NCBI GenBank assembly: GCA_947426945.1
Contig: CANEFX010000005.1
Location: 1 to 64,000, forward strand
Reading direction: 5' to 3'
Length of the DNA: 64,000 nucleotides
From: an uncultured Bacillota bacterium
Lineage (GTDB): Bacteria; Bacillota; Clostridia; Oscillospirales; Oscillospiraceae
The notes under the pieces were generated by a model, which did not search any database, had not been told where the DNA came from, and was given only the letters and a program-made list of their open reading frames with translations. This document shows, in pieces, positions 7,601 through 15,684 of the stretch (within the stretch, counting starts at the first letter, position 1; the number at the start of each line of letters is the position of its first letter). The position numbers and the translations under genes are program-made.

Positions 7601-10033
7601 CCGCCGCCAGTAGAGATGGCAGGTGTCGTTTCCGTCCTCGGAGCGATCGCCCCAGCGCTGCTCCAGCTTGTTCAGGGCGTAGATCTCGATATACTCGATC
7701 TGCCACTCGTTGGCTCCGTCGAGGGACAGGGTGATGGAGTCGAAGGAGCCCAGGTCGTCGATGGCCACCACGAACTCACACCGGCAGTTTCGGCGCATAT
7801 GGCGCTCGTACTGGAGATTGGGGGAGGCAACGTCATAGGAGTTCTTGTACCGGAAGCTGGCGCCGTAGAAATCGGCGGCCAGGGCGGGCAGGGAGTACTC
7901 GGCGGTGTTGCGCGCCACCCCGGCGGTATCGGTGTAGGCAAAGCTGAGGGAGACAGAGCCAGAGGTCCCCGCCGTTTCAATGTCGGCGGTCTTGATCCGA
8001 ACCATATACTTGTTGGAGTAGTCCCGGGCCTTGGGCGCGCTCCTGGACAGGGCGCCGTTCTCCAGGGAGGCGGTAAGGCTGCTGCCGCTGGTGAGCTGCT
8101 GGCCCTGGGCGGAGGCAGAGTAGCTGTACACGGGTTCCAGGGTGGTCTTCAGCACACAGGCCAGCTTTTTCGCGTCGTATTCGCTGTTGAAGTTGCTGGA
8201 GGTCACCCCCTCGTAGAAGCAGATGTTCTCCACGGTGATGGGGTCGCTTTGGGTGGCCACCTCGTCGCGGTTTCTGGAGTCGAAGCCCTCAGGTCTGGAG
8301 CCGTAGGAGAGCTTGACGCTCAGCAGTTCCTTATACTCAAACAGAAGCATGGGCAGGGCCACGTTCTCGTTCTGCTGGAAGATGCCGGAGATCCAGCTGT
8401 CCCAGTTCCCGTCGGACAGCTTGCCCTGGTTCTCCTTCAGCAGATAGACCAGGTAGGTGGTGGTGAACGGGACGTCTACCTGACGGACGGCGTCCAGGGT
8501 GTCCCTGTACCGGACGGTGAGGGTCATGCACTCCTTGCGGAAGATGTTCAGGTTGAACCAGGCCAGCAGGGCGTCCTTGCCGGCCTTGCGCTCCATTGTT
8601 TTGGCGGCGGCGAAGTTGGGGGAGTGGCTCCGGCCGTTCCAGGCCAGAAACTGCTCGATCCCGGCCCCCTGCACGTCGGCCAGCTGGATGGACACCCCAA
8701 CGCCGGTGCCCCGGTTGTCTACGATCGGGCCCTCGCCCCGGGGGTAGTTGGTCAGGCCGTGGCCGACGCTCTCCGGGGAAAAAGTGACGCTGTTCAGGCC
8801 GATGATCCTGGTCTCCGCCGGGTCGGTTTTGGCCCGGAGCCTGCCGCTCCAGGCCCGCTGCCGCTCCAGGCCGAAGGCCCCGTTCCAGTAGTTCACGCCG
8901 GACAGGGGGGAGTCCAGCTCGATGAGCCGCGCGCTCTGGAGGACCAGCATGTCGTCCTCGCCCAGTTTGACGGTGATGGAGTTCACCCGGGCGATGTTCT
9001 GAGGCATGGCCAGCATAAAGGTAGTGCCGGTGTAGGGCCGCAGGCAGGTCTCGGACACGCCCTGATATTTCCAGTAGTTGCCCACATAGCCCGACGCCAG
9101 CCCCTGCATCTCCCGCACGGAGGTCTCAAACCAGGAAGAGTCAAGGCTGTGGCCGTACTCGTTGGGATATTCCTCTTTGTCGTCTATGTGATTTACGTCC
9201 TCGTTTCGCTGGACGTGCCCGTAGCCCTCCGTGAACTGGACGGACCGCTCGCAGGTGAGGTCCAGGGTGTCGGTATAGTTGATGGTAACGGTACCGTTTT
9301 TGTTCACGTAGCCGTCGTCGCCCGCCACAAGCTCCACCGCGTAAGTGGACAGGGCGGCGGTGTGGTCCCCGGAGACAGATTCCGTATACACAATGGCCCC
9401 GGTGTTCTGCTTCGAGCTGTTCAGCTCGTTGGTGTCCTTGATGTAGTCGTCCAGTTCGGTGGTATAGGCCACATACTGCCCCTGAAAGCCTCGGAAACGG
9501 CAGCCGCTGCCGTCCTCAATGGAGCCCTCGATGTTCCCGGTGGCCTTGGCGACGGTGAGCCAGTCAATGACCAGGGGCTCCTTGCTGCGCTTGTAGAAGT
9601 AGACCCCCAGGATGCGCCGGGCCGTGGTGGGCAGCTGGACGGAGACGGAGCTGATGGTGCCGGCCTTGAAGCTCTCGCCGCCTGTATAGTTGGCCGTTTG
9701 ATCGTTGATGTTGAAATCGTCGGTGTAGTGCAGCTTGCCGTCGCTGCCCTCGTAGTACAGGGAGAAGTCGATCCTGCCCCTGCCGTCCTGAAGGGTATGG
9801 AGCTGGATCACATACAGGTCCTTCCCGCTGGTGACGGTGGTGGCGTTGACCTTATGGTTCGTGACCTTGCCGCCGTTTTCCAGCCCGAACCACTCGCAGG
9901 CATAGGTGGCCTTTCTGGCCAGATTGTCGTCCACGTTGTCAGCCGAAGCGGGAACGGCCATGAGCCCCAGGATCAGGGCCAGGGCAAATACAAGGCCCAG
10001 GACCCGGCCTGAAAAAACGCCTGTCTTCCGCAT
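4682..10033 (-). CDS. Giant secreted protein, 1783 aa, beta-rich repeated modules
   Basis: There is a classical Sec signal peptide at residues 1-31 (RKTG start, long Leu/Ala core, probable cleavage after ASA). The rest is Ser/Thr/Asp/Gly-rich and beta-strand-like. It has recurring modules in which a hydrophobic strand is followed by a W-x-I-x-x-I-x-V phrase (for example VIDWLTVAK, WQIEYIEIYAL, VWKIDMVSVTQ, WFITSASAQV), resembling galactose-binding or PLAT-like sandwiches; that fold assignment is inference. The C-terminus ends in a Pro/Glu stretch and a Gly/Ser/Glu tail without LPXTG motif or membrane anchor, so it is probably released or held non-covalently. The start has AGGAGGT 7 bases upstream. 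It is transcribed divergently from the VirD4/VirB4 genes across a 215 bp gap, which suggests a surface or channel component of that apparatus or a cargo. Confidence 0.85.
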   Translation of the reverse strand: MRKTGVFSGRVLGLVFALALILGLMAVPASADNVDDNLARKATYACEWFGLENGGKVTNHKVNATTVTSGKDLYVIQLHTLQDGRGRIDFSLYYEGSDGKLHYTDDFNINDQTANYTGGESFKAGTISSVSVQLPTTARRILGVYFYKRSKEPLVIDWLTVAKATGNIEGSIEDGSGCRFRGFQGQYVAYTTELDDYIKDTNELNSSKQNTGAIVYTESVSGDHTAALSTYAVELVAGDDGYVNKNGTVTINYTDTLDLTCERSVQFTEGYGHVQRNEDVNHIDDKEEYPNEYGHSLDSSWFETSVREMQGLASGYVGNYWKYQGVSETCLRPYTGTTFMLAMPQNIARVNSITVKLGEDDMLVLQSARLIELDSPLSGVNYWNGAFGLERQRAWSGRLRAKTDPAETRIIGLNSVTFSPESVGHGLTNYPRGEGPIVDNRGTGVGVSIQLADVQGAGIEQFLAWNGRSHSPNFAAAKTMERKAGKDALLAWFNLNIFRKECMTLTVRYRDTLDAVRQVDVPFTTTYLVYLLKENQGKLSDGNWDSWISGIFQQNENVALPMLLFEYKELLSVKLSYGSRPEGFDSRNRDEVATQSDPITVENICFYEGVTSSNFNSEYDAKKLACVLKTTLEPVYSYSASAQGQQLTSGSSLTASLENGALSRSAPKARDYSNKYMVRIKTADIETAGTSGSVSLSFAYTDTAGVARNTAEYSLPALAADFYGASFRYKNSYDVASPNLQYERHMRRNCRCEFVVAIDDLGSFDSITLSLDGANEWQIEYIEIYALNKLEQRWGDRSEDGNDTCHLYWRRDFDGPLVANVKQDVLFHQRANQHTIYFTRYDESGDPVEPEQPVQKVEYLTTLPSSMTYEETLKNLGLAVPKFTYQVDVKVADLEDAGSGNYFYFQLVFENGASGVVLANQQLASDSFRRGMTESFQIKTTQNFGNVRSVRIICDNTSSTSDVFDKLNIEKINVTLSGSTGVSRSWVVDRVGWIDITYVDEGSDYGVDGLDDVTQPDSANVEVVKEFPVTGVATAVELLFCITTSKDSAGISEGKMMSDPFNSALGGGSFNAVLYYRDSSGQQQSYAFDLTAQIKAYNDTDKTFWLYRPTHMDRFTVSLTDVESIIALEITRSGGKGVWKIDMVSVTQVGGLGEVFLSPPMEEYYRKPITETNLTKGTNGQAVSIPNDSNATISFQENLIEVAAGSDDISWNTSIFRIPNVSGEKLNIYLYSGSLLAEPYTFKEGDAVNATLLYTSVYGGRPIQNKYVISTLGKIDGKTVLYAKNLDISLMSAIRLLKLSDTVEDTNNRPTISHAIVERVKGGVLVDTYYFDMGNANLGSTQPEVPISGTSATADMNQIVRLQLASSQLAKLTPETSDIAVALRYTTALDPSTTKTVYQSPYFYLTDFTTPVTGEDGQVTQQQLYNAISSARIVDLPFDIDGIGEIVGLSVVSSGPNITVDRAVIYNYRGSPGTNSTANLESTCYISDSFVTGSIPNTLSGSGDCVVPVTFQFTTPTEDVVSGAGSSGVINMDVTYQDLDGGSRTVGLTNLLSYLPEGEAFSAGTTTQFTLLLPHVKAVTGLSVRATEDNWFITSASAQVLLPDGTTVLSETTVNNWSKIDAPLSIDIRPGFLREDESSGNQLLSFAVTGRGSLAGSAASAASGSALLVTAYPGDTVILSPAITVQGKPDASWVWVPGEYSNRLTVRNDGSASFYVPSSDFAGTSYTFSVHCSADQRLSVPITIAVEDPPPPEPEPDLDFGVGGGEYTDSGDAGGGESGGEGS

Positions 10034-10248
10034 GGGAGCACCTCCTGATGTTGAATCAACCGGATATGATTTCCGGTAAAAGCTGTTGTGACAGCCTAAA
10101 TGCTATCAAGTTTTTCCGCCTAAAACAATTGCTTTTCAAAAACCGCCGTCTATCCGCAAAATTGGCAGGACCACAGGCCGTCAAGTTGTTGTATGATGAA
10201 AACACAAAAAATGGCCGGACCTTGTCCGGCAGGAAGGAGCGCAGGCGC
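10034..10248. promoter_or_regulatory. Divergent intergenic region between giant secreted protein and VirD4 genes
   Basis: This 215 bp gap must carry the promoters for both directions. A TATGAT hexamer at 10192-10197 could be a -10 element for the plus strand but has no good -35. I found no LytTR-type direct repeat. A perfect 7-bp hairpin (GCCGGAC, loop CTT, GTCCGGC; 10214-10230) ends directly before the AGGAAGGAG ribosome binding site of the VirD4 gene and might affect its translation. An open frame continues upstream from the VirD4 ATG to 10048, but it lacks a ribosome binding site and is not considered coding. Confidence 0.5.
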
Positions 10249-12246
10249 ATGAAAAAGGGACCGCGGATCGCCCTTATCGCCCTGCTGTCGGCTCTGGGCA
10301 TGGCAATTGGGTCCGGCCTTGTGGGGCTGGTGCTCAGCACCCCCCTGTTCCACATGGACCGGCTGTATCAGGGCAAAGGATATTTTGTTCTTGCAGACCT
10401 GGCCGACTACAGAATTTGGGGCGTAGGCCTGGCAATCATTCTGGTGGGCGGCATGCTGTGGCTGGCCCTGGGCCGGAACAAGGGGAGCGGCAAGCGCCTG
10501 CTGGGCGGCTCTGCCAAGGGGGTGGACAGCCCGCTGGAGAACAGCCGTTTCCTGACTGACAAAGAGCGGGACAGCTACTTCCCCTGCTTTAATTTCTTTC
10601 AGGCCGCTTCTTCCAATCAGGACGGCGTTCCCGTCCGGGCGGTACTGGATAAAAAGGGAAATCTTCAGGTGAACATTCTGGGCGGCGCCCACGCCCTGGT
10701 CATCGGCGCCACCGGCTCAGGCAAAACCACCACCTTTATCAACCCCATGATCCAGATCATCGGTGCCACCTCCGCCGGCTCCTCCATGATCATGACCGAT
10801 CCCAAGGGGGAGCTGTTCTCCCTGCACAGCAAGTACTTACAGTCCCGGGGCTACGACGTGATGGTGCTGGACCTGCGGGACACCTACTCCTCCTACCGCT
10901 GGAACCCCCTGGACTCCATCTGGGACATGTATCAGGAGTATGTCTCCCTGGGCAGAGGCATCTTCGTCCACCGGGACGCCATCATCGACTATCCGGACCT
11001 GCAGTGGGTAGGAGATCCGGAGCTGTTCGGCGAACAGTGGTACGAGTATCAGGGGAGGGCCTACTCCAACCGCAGCCAGCTGGCCGACGAGGCCAGCGTG
11101 GCCCGGCAGAAGGTCTTTGACGAGATGTATGAGGACCTGAACGACCTGGTCAGCGTCATCTGCCCTATTGAAAACGAGAAGGACCCGCTGTGGGAGAAGG
11201 GAGCGCGGTCCATTATCATGGCCACTCTGCTGGCCATGCTGGAGGACAGCGAGATCCCTGAGCTAGGCATGACCAAGGAGAAATTCAATTTCTTTAATCT
11301 GAACAAAATCATTGCCAACAGTGAGGACAACTTCCGGGAGCTGAAGGCCTATTTCGACGGCCGATCCCCCCTGTCCTCCGCGGTTACTCTGTCCCGGCAG
11401 GTGGTGTCCGCCGCGGATTCCACCTTGTCCAGCTACATGTCCATCGCCTTTGATAAGCTGTCCATGTTCAACGACCGGGGGCTGTGCGGACTGACCTCCG
11501 CCACCGATATCGATCCCGCCGGCTTCGCCGAACGGCCCACCGCCCTGTTTATGAAGATTCCCGACGAGAAGGACACCCGCCACGGACTGGCCGCCGTTTT
11601 TATCCTGTGCATGTATAAGGCCCTCATTAAAATAGCCTCAGCCCGGGAGGACCTGTCCCTGCCCCGGAATGTGTACTTCATTCTGGACGAGTTCGGCAAC
11701 ATGCCCAAGATTGAGAAGTTCGACAAGATGATCACCGTAGGCCGCTCCCGCAAGATCTGGTTCAATATGGTGGTCCAGAGCTACTCCCAGCTGAATAACG
11801 TTTACGGCGAGCAGGTGGCGGATATCGTCAAATCCAACTGCGGCGTAAAGATGTTCATTGGCTCCAACGACATTGGCACCTGCAAGGAGTTCTCCGAGTT
11901 GTGCGGAAACGTCACCGTCTCCACCCGCTCCGTCTCCTCCGCCCTGGGCAGCAAGGAGGGGGAGCTGAACGTATCCACCCAGCTTCAGACCCGGCCGCTG
12001 ATCTATCCCAGCGAGCTGCAGAAGCTGAACAACAAGGAATCCACCGGCAACGCCATTATCGTCACCTTCGGCAACTTTCCGCTTAAGACCAAATACACCC
12101 CCAGTTATCTGTGTCCTCTGTATCAGTTCGGCGAGATGGATCTGACCGATGTGCGCTCCAACGTGTTTTACGCCGACCGGGTGTTCTATGACATCACCCG
12201 CCGAAACAGAATGATGCTGCCGGACGAGGACGGAGCGCCCGTCTGA
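10249..12246 (+). CDS. VirD4/TraG-type type IV coupling ATPase
   Basis: This is a 665-aa type IV coupling protein, the inner-membrane ATPase that hands substrates to a type IV secretion channel. Two N-terminal membrane segments lie at about residues 4-28 and 57-78. The P-loop GATGSGKTTT is near residue 152 and the Walker B FILDEFGN near 476. The TraG-family phrases MTDPKGELF, WNPLD, LARG-like SAADSTLSSY and NCG-KMFIG-ND are also present. ATG at 10249 follows AGGAAGGAG by 9 bases; the longer frame upstream is rejected. It opens a run of same-strand genes with a VirB6-like protein and a VirB4 ATPase. No relaxase gene is adjacent, which is unusual for a conjugative element. Confidence 0.93.
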   Translation: MKKGPRIALIALLSALGMAIGSGLVGLVLSTPLFHMDRLYQGKGYFVLADLADYRIWGVGLAIILVGGMLWLALGRNKGSGKRLLGGSAKGVDSPLENSRFLTDKERDSYFPCFNFFQAASSNQDGVPVRAVLDKKGNLQVNILGGAHALVIGATGSGKTTTFINPMIQIIGATSAGSSMIMTDPKGELFSLHSKYLQSRGYDVMVLDLRDTYSSYRWNPLDSIWDMYQEYVSLGRGIFVHRDAIIDYPDLQWVGDPELFGEQWYEYQGRAYSNRSQLADEASVARQKVFDEMYEDLNDLVSVICPIENEKDPLWEKGARSIIMATLLAMLEDSEIPELGMTKEKFNFFNLNKIIANSEDNFRELKAYFDGRSPLSSAVTLSRQVVSAADSTLSSYMSIAFDKLSMFNDRGLCGLTSATDIDPAGFAERPTALFMKIPDEKDTRHGLAAVFILCMYKALIKIASAREDLSLPRNVYFILDEFGNMPKIEKFDKMITVGRSRKIWFNMVVQSYSQLNNVYGEQVADIVKSNCGVKMFIGSNDIGTCKEFSELCGNVTVSTRSVSSALGSKEGELNVSTQLQTRPLIYPSELQKLNNKESTGNAIIVTFGNFPLKTKYTPSYLCPLYQFGEMDLTDVRSNVFYADRVFYDITRRNRMMLPDEDGAPV

Positions 12247-12298
12247 GGTCCTGCGGTGCACAGGTCCAGACAGACGAAATTCTGAGGAGGGACGCCCC

Positions 12299-13261
12299 TT
12301 GAGAAAATGGATTGTCTATTCTGCCCTGGCGGCGCTCCTGATCCTTACGCTGGGAGGACCGGCGGGCGCGGTCTATATGGACCCCAACTACAGCGGAGCG
12401 CTGGACCCATATACCGGCCTGCCTGTCTCCTATGCCGACGGCACGGAGCGGAAATCGGTGGTAGACCTGGGAAACTACAGCTTTGACCGGGATAAACAGC
12501 GCTATGTAATAGAGGTGGGCAACACCAGCTTTTCTGCCTCGGTGCCGCCGGGCATTATTCTGGACCGGGACGGAGAGGTGTCGGTGGAGCTGCCCGATCA
12601 GCTGACCGGGACTCTCTATAAGAACGGCGACCCGGTGGACCAGCCCGATCTGTCCCATATTTCCGGTACCGGCTCCTATCTGCTGGTAGTCCGCAGCACC
12701 GGCAGTTACGACGAGGTGCAGTTTTCCTTTACTATCCAAAGCGCCCTGACCCGCTCCTTGATGGAATACAGCCTGCCCGACGGCTTCACCTTCACCTCCG
12801 TGTCCGTCAACGGGGAGGATATTTCCGCCGGATACAGCAGCTATATTGAGTTCCAGGAGGAGGGAGAGTACCGCCTGCGGTACTCCTGTGAGGAGATTGG
12901 CCGCAGCTACAGCCTGACCTTTACTCTGGACCGGACAGCCCCCGTTCTGGCCCTGCCCGAGGTGACGGAGGGAGAGGCCTGGGGTCCTGTCACTCTGTCC
13001 GATCTGGAGGAGGGAAGCTGGGTCCAGGTGGAGTCCGGCGGCGAAGTCAGCCGAATCACCTCTGCGGCTGCGGTGCTCCGGGAACCTGGGCGCTACACCC
13101 TGACCGTCTGTGATCGGGCGGGAAATACCAATTCCTATAGCTTCATTCTTCATTTCTACCTGAATTTCAGCGCCGTGACCGCCATCGGCCTGGCTGCGGC
13201 GGCCATAGGCGGCCTGATCTTCTACAGCCGCTGGGTGCGCAAGCACGCCCGGGTAGGCTGA
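12299..13261 (+). CDS. Signal-peptide, single-pass membrane protein of the type IV-like locus
   Basis: This 320-aa protein has a signal peptide (residues 1-24, ending GGPAGA), an extracellular beta-rich part of about 260 residues, and a C-terminal membrane helix at about 288-308 followed by a short basic tail (SRWVRKHAR). That is a type I membrane topology with the body outside. The segment near 195-285 (DRTAPVLALPEV onwards, ending YTLTVCDRAGN) resembles bacterial Ig-like domains. The start is TTG at 12299 with GAGGAGG 8 bases upstream. It lies between the VirD4 and VirB6-like genes (52 and 27 bp gaps), so it is probably a structural part of the same apparatus. No named family is recognised. 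Confidence 0.8.
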   Translation: MRKWIVYSALAALLILTLGGPAGAVYMDPNYSGALDPYTGLPVSYADGTERKSVVDLGNYSFDRDKQRYVIEVGNTSFSASVPPGIILDRDGEVSVELPDQLTGTLYKNGDPVDQPDLSHISGTGSYLLVVRSTGSYDEVQFSFTIQSALTRSLMEYSLPDGFTFTSVSVNGEDISAGYSSYIEFQEEGEYRLRYSCEEIGRSYSLTFTLDRTAPVLALPEVTEGEAWGPVTLSDLEEGSWVQVESGGEVSRITSAAAVLREPGRYTLTVCDRAGNTNSYSFILHFYLNFSAVTAIGLAAAAIGGLIFYSRWVRKHARVG

Positions 13262-13288
13262 ACCAGACAACGGAGAGGAGGGCTGACA

Positions 13289-15664
13289 ATGGTGAAAAAC
13301 TGGTTAACCAAGCTACTGTTCGATTGGGTTTTTGTACTGCTGTGCAAACTGATGCAGGGTCTGCTCAAGCTGGTAGGGTTTATTGAATCCTTTTTCGATA
13401 TTTTTGCCGGAACATCCAAGGTGATGTACAAGAACAGCGGCGATTTCCTGATCAACATCTTTTTTGGTCATGACGCGGTGACCAACGCGTTCTGGGCCAT
13501 GGCCCTAATCGCCATTGTAATGGCCTTTGCGTTCTGCATCGTGGGTATGGCCCGAAAGGCGGCCGACGTCACCGACTCGGCCAAGCAGTCGGTGGGGCAG
13601 ATATTTTCCAATTTTATCCGGTGCCTGATTATCATTCTGTTGATCAACGCTATCTCCGTGGCGGCCGTCAATATCTCCAACGTGCTGCTGGACCGCATTA
13701 ATTTTGCCATGGAGAACGCCGCCATTCTGGACCGGGACGACCAGGAAAAGCATTTTTCCGACCAGGAATACGCGGCAATGGCCCGGGTGCTGGCCACGGT
13801 GGCCAACTACTCGGTCAATCCCTCCTCTGACAGCCGGTACAATATCAACAGTTGCTTTAACGCCATTCGTAACGACCTGCTGGCCCTCCATGTCAACGGC
13901 TTTTTCGATTATGACTACGACCTGGACGCCAACGGCCACCATACCTGGCAGTCGGCCCTGGCGCTGCTGGCCGCCTCGGCGGACCTGACGGTGGATCTGA
14001 ATCTGGACACCTATTACTCCGACGTGGCCTACGCCTTCCAGACGGTGAGCCGGGAAATTTCCACCTACAGCGGCTTTGCTCCTGTGGAGACCGCCCGGGT
14101 GTCTACCGACAGCGCCATCTCAACCGACGTGCTGATCTTCCTCATTGCCGGCATGGAGGCCGCTCAGAACAGCATGTACAACAACGGCAGATATGACGAC
14201 GCGCTGCGCCGGGGCTACGTTACCGGGGAAAAAAGCTATATGAACCTGAAGCAGGTCCGCCGGGATTTCGACATCTGGGATATGGATTATCTGGTGGCCT
14301 ATATCGCCTGCATTGTCTTTATCCTGATCATGGCCATCTGCATTTTCACCTTTATTGTGCGCATGTTCAACCTGCTGCTGCTCTACCTGGTGGCCCCCCT
14401 CTTTGCCTCCAGCATGCCCATAGACGACGGCAGCAAATGGCAGAGCTGGACCCAGGCTTTTGTCATCCAGCTCTTCTCCGGCTTCGGCAGCGTAATCGCC
14501 ATGCGCCTGTATCTCATTATCATCCCTGTGGCCCTCAGCAGCGATCTGATCTATTTCCCCGGCGAGGGGGTTGGCTATGCCGTACTGAACCGGATGGCCC
14601 AGCTGCTCATGGTACTGGGAGGGGCCTGGGCTGTGCTTCAGTCCAGCAGCGTCATCACCGGCATTCTGGCCGGCAACCCGGGTATGGCGGCCATTCAGCA
14701 GGAGGGCCGCATCGGGAGTATGATGACCCATGGGGCGATGTCCGCCGTGCGGGGCACCAAGCAGATCGCGGGAGGCATCCTGAAGACCCCCGGCAATATC
14801 GCGAAGAAAGCCCAGGACTCCAGGTCTCAGAGGCTGTCCAGGGCCGGCGAGAAGGAGCAGCTGGCCACCCGGAAGAGTCAGCGCGCCCAGGTCAAGGCGG
14901 ATGTGGCGCAGAACAAGGCCAAGGAGCTGCGGGAGAGCGCCAGCGCCCCGGGCGCCTCCAGCCGGCTCCGGAAACAGGCGGACAAGGCCGAGGTGAGCGC
15001 GCTGAAGAGTCAGCAGCGGGCCGACCGGGCCAAGCAGAGTGCGGCCGGTATCTATGCCAGACAGGGCGGCACCCAGAGCAAAGACAGCACGGCCGGCGTG
15101 TCCGGGCTGGGAGATACGCCGGGCTACAGGAGCCGGGGCGAGGAGCGGACCCAGGTGAAGGATCTGAAGGAACAGCAGCGGGCAGGCCGGACCGGTGGGG
15201 GGAGTCCCGCCCCGGCCCCCGTGCCGGAGGAGCCTGGCTTTTCCGAGATTCAGGTCCCCCGCAGCCGGGATGTTCAGGTCAGTGACCAGACGGCCGGGGG
15301 AGGGACGAGGACGGGCACCGGCCCCCAGACGCCCTATTCCGGCATATCTCAGGCCGCCCAAAGCCGGACCGCCCCTGCCGGCGGCCAAAGTACGGCAGTC
15401 GGGGGAGGGCAGACCGGTACCAGCTTTCAGACGTCCGATTCAGGCGTTCCCGAGATTCGGGTCTCCCGAAGCCGGACTATCCCTGCCAGCGAACAGAGGA
15501 CAGCCGGAACTTCGGCAGCCACTCCGCCGCCGTCCTCCGGTACTGCACCTAAGGCGCCTGAGCAGGAAGTGAGCGGTTTCTCCGAAATTCGGGTGACCCG
15601 GAACCGGACCGCGCCTCCTCCCCGGAATGGGACAGGCGCCCCGCCCCCAAGAGATAAGCGCTGA
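13289..15664 (+). CDS. VirB6/TrbL-like polytopic channel protein with long cytoplasmic tail
   Basis: The 791-aa protein has hydrophobic segments near residues 8-40 (amphipathic), 64-88 and 108-130, then a ~200-residue probably external region, then a cluster of membrane helices at about 333-480. This arrangement is typical of VirB6/TrbL channel proteins of Gram-positive type IV systems. The ~300-residue tail is charged and probably coiled-coil (many Lys/Arg/Gln/Ala), then Pro/Gly/Thr-rich. It carries three copies of a short motif (EIQVPRSR near 651, EIRVSRSR near 720, EIRVTRNR near 763). The next gene, a VirB4 fusion, starts 20 bp downstream. The family call rests on topology and neighbours rather than on a sequence signature. 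Confidence 0.75.
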   Translation: MVKNWLTKLLFDWVFVLLCKLMQGLLKLVGFIESFFDIFAGTSKVMYKNSGDFLINIFFGHDAVTNAFWAMALIAIVMAFAFCIVGMARKAADVTDSAKQSVGQIFSNFIRCLIIILLINAISVAAVNISNVLLDRINFAMENAAILDRDDQEKHFSDQEYAAMARVLATVANYSVNPSSDSRYNINSCFNAIRNDLLALHVNGFFDYDYDLDANGHHTWQSALALLAASADLTVDLNLDTYYSDVAYAFQTVSREISTYSGFAPVETARVSTDSAISTDVLIFLIAGMEAAQNSMYNNGRYDDALRRGYVTGEKSYMNLKQVRRDFDIWDMDYLVAYIACIVFILIMAICIFTFIVRMFNLLLLYLVAPLFASSMPIDDGSKWQSWTQAFVIQLFSGFGSVIAMRLYLIIIPVALSSDLIYFPGEGVGYAVLNRMAQLLMVLGGAWAVLQSSSVITGILAGNPGMAAIQQEGRIGSMMTHGAMSAVRGTKQIAGGILKTPGNIAKKAQDSRSQRLSRAGEKEQLATRKSQRAQVKADVAQNKAKELRESASAPGASSRLRKQADKAEVSALKSQQRADRAKQSAAGIYARQGGTQSKDSTAGVSGLGDTPGYRSRGEERTQVKDLKEQQRAGRTGGGSPAPAPVPEEPGFSEIQVPRSRDVQVSDQTAGGGTRTGTGPQTPYSGISQAAQSRTAPAGGQSTAVGGGQTGTSFQTSDSGVPEIRVSRSRTIPASEQRTAGTSAATPPPSSGTAPKAPEQEVSGFSEIRVTRNRTAPPPRNGTGAPPPRDKR

Positions 15665-15684
15665 TTTTGAATCGAGGTGAGCTC

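Noticed and set aside
5309-10012. A 1567-codon plus-strand open frame opposite the giant secreted protein gene
   Set aside because: It is Gly/Val/His/Gln-rich shadow sequence created by high G+C codons of the minus-strand gene; it has no ribosome binding site and no recognisable domain.
10192-10197. TATGAT as a -10 box for the VirD4 gene
   Set aside because: No acceptable -35 at 15-19 bases; kept only as a remark in the intergenic entry.
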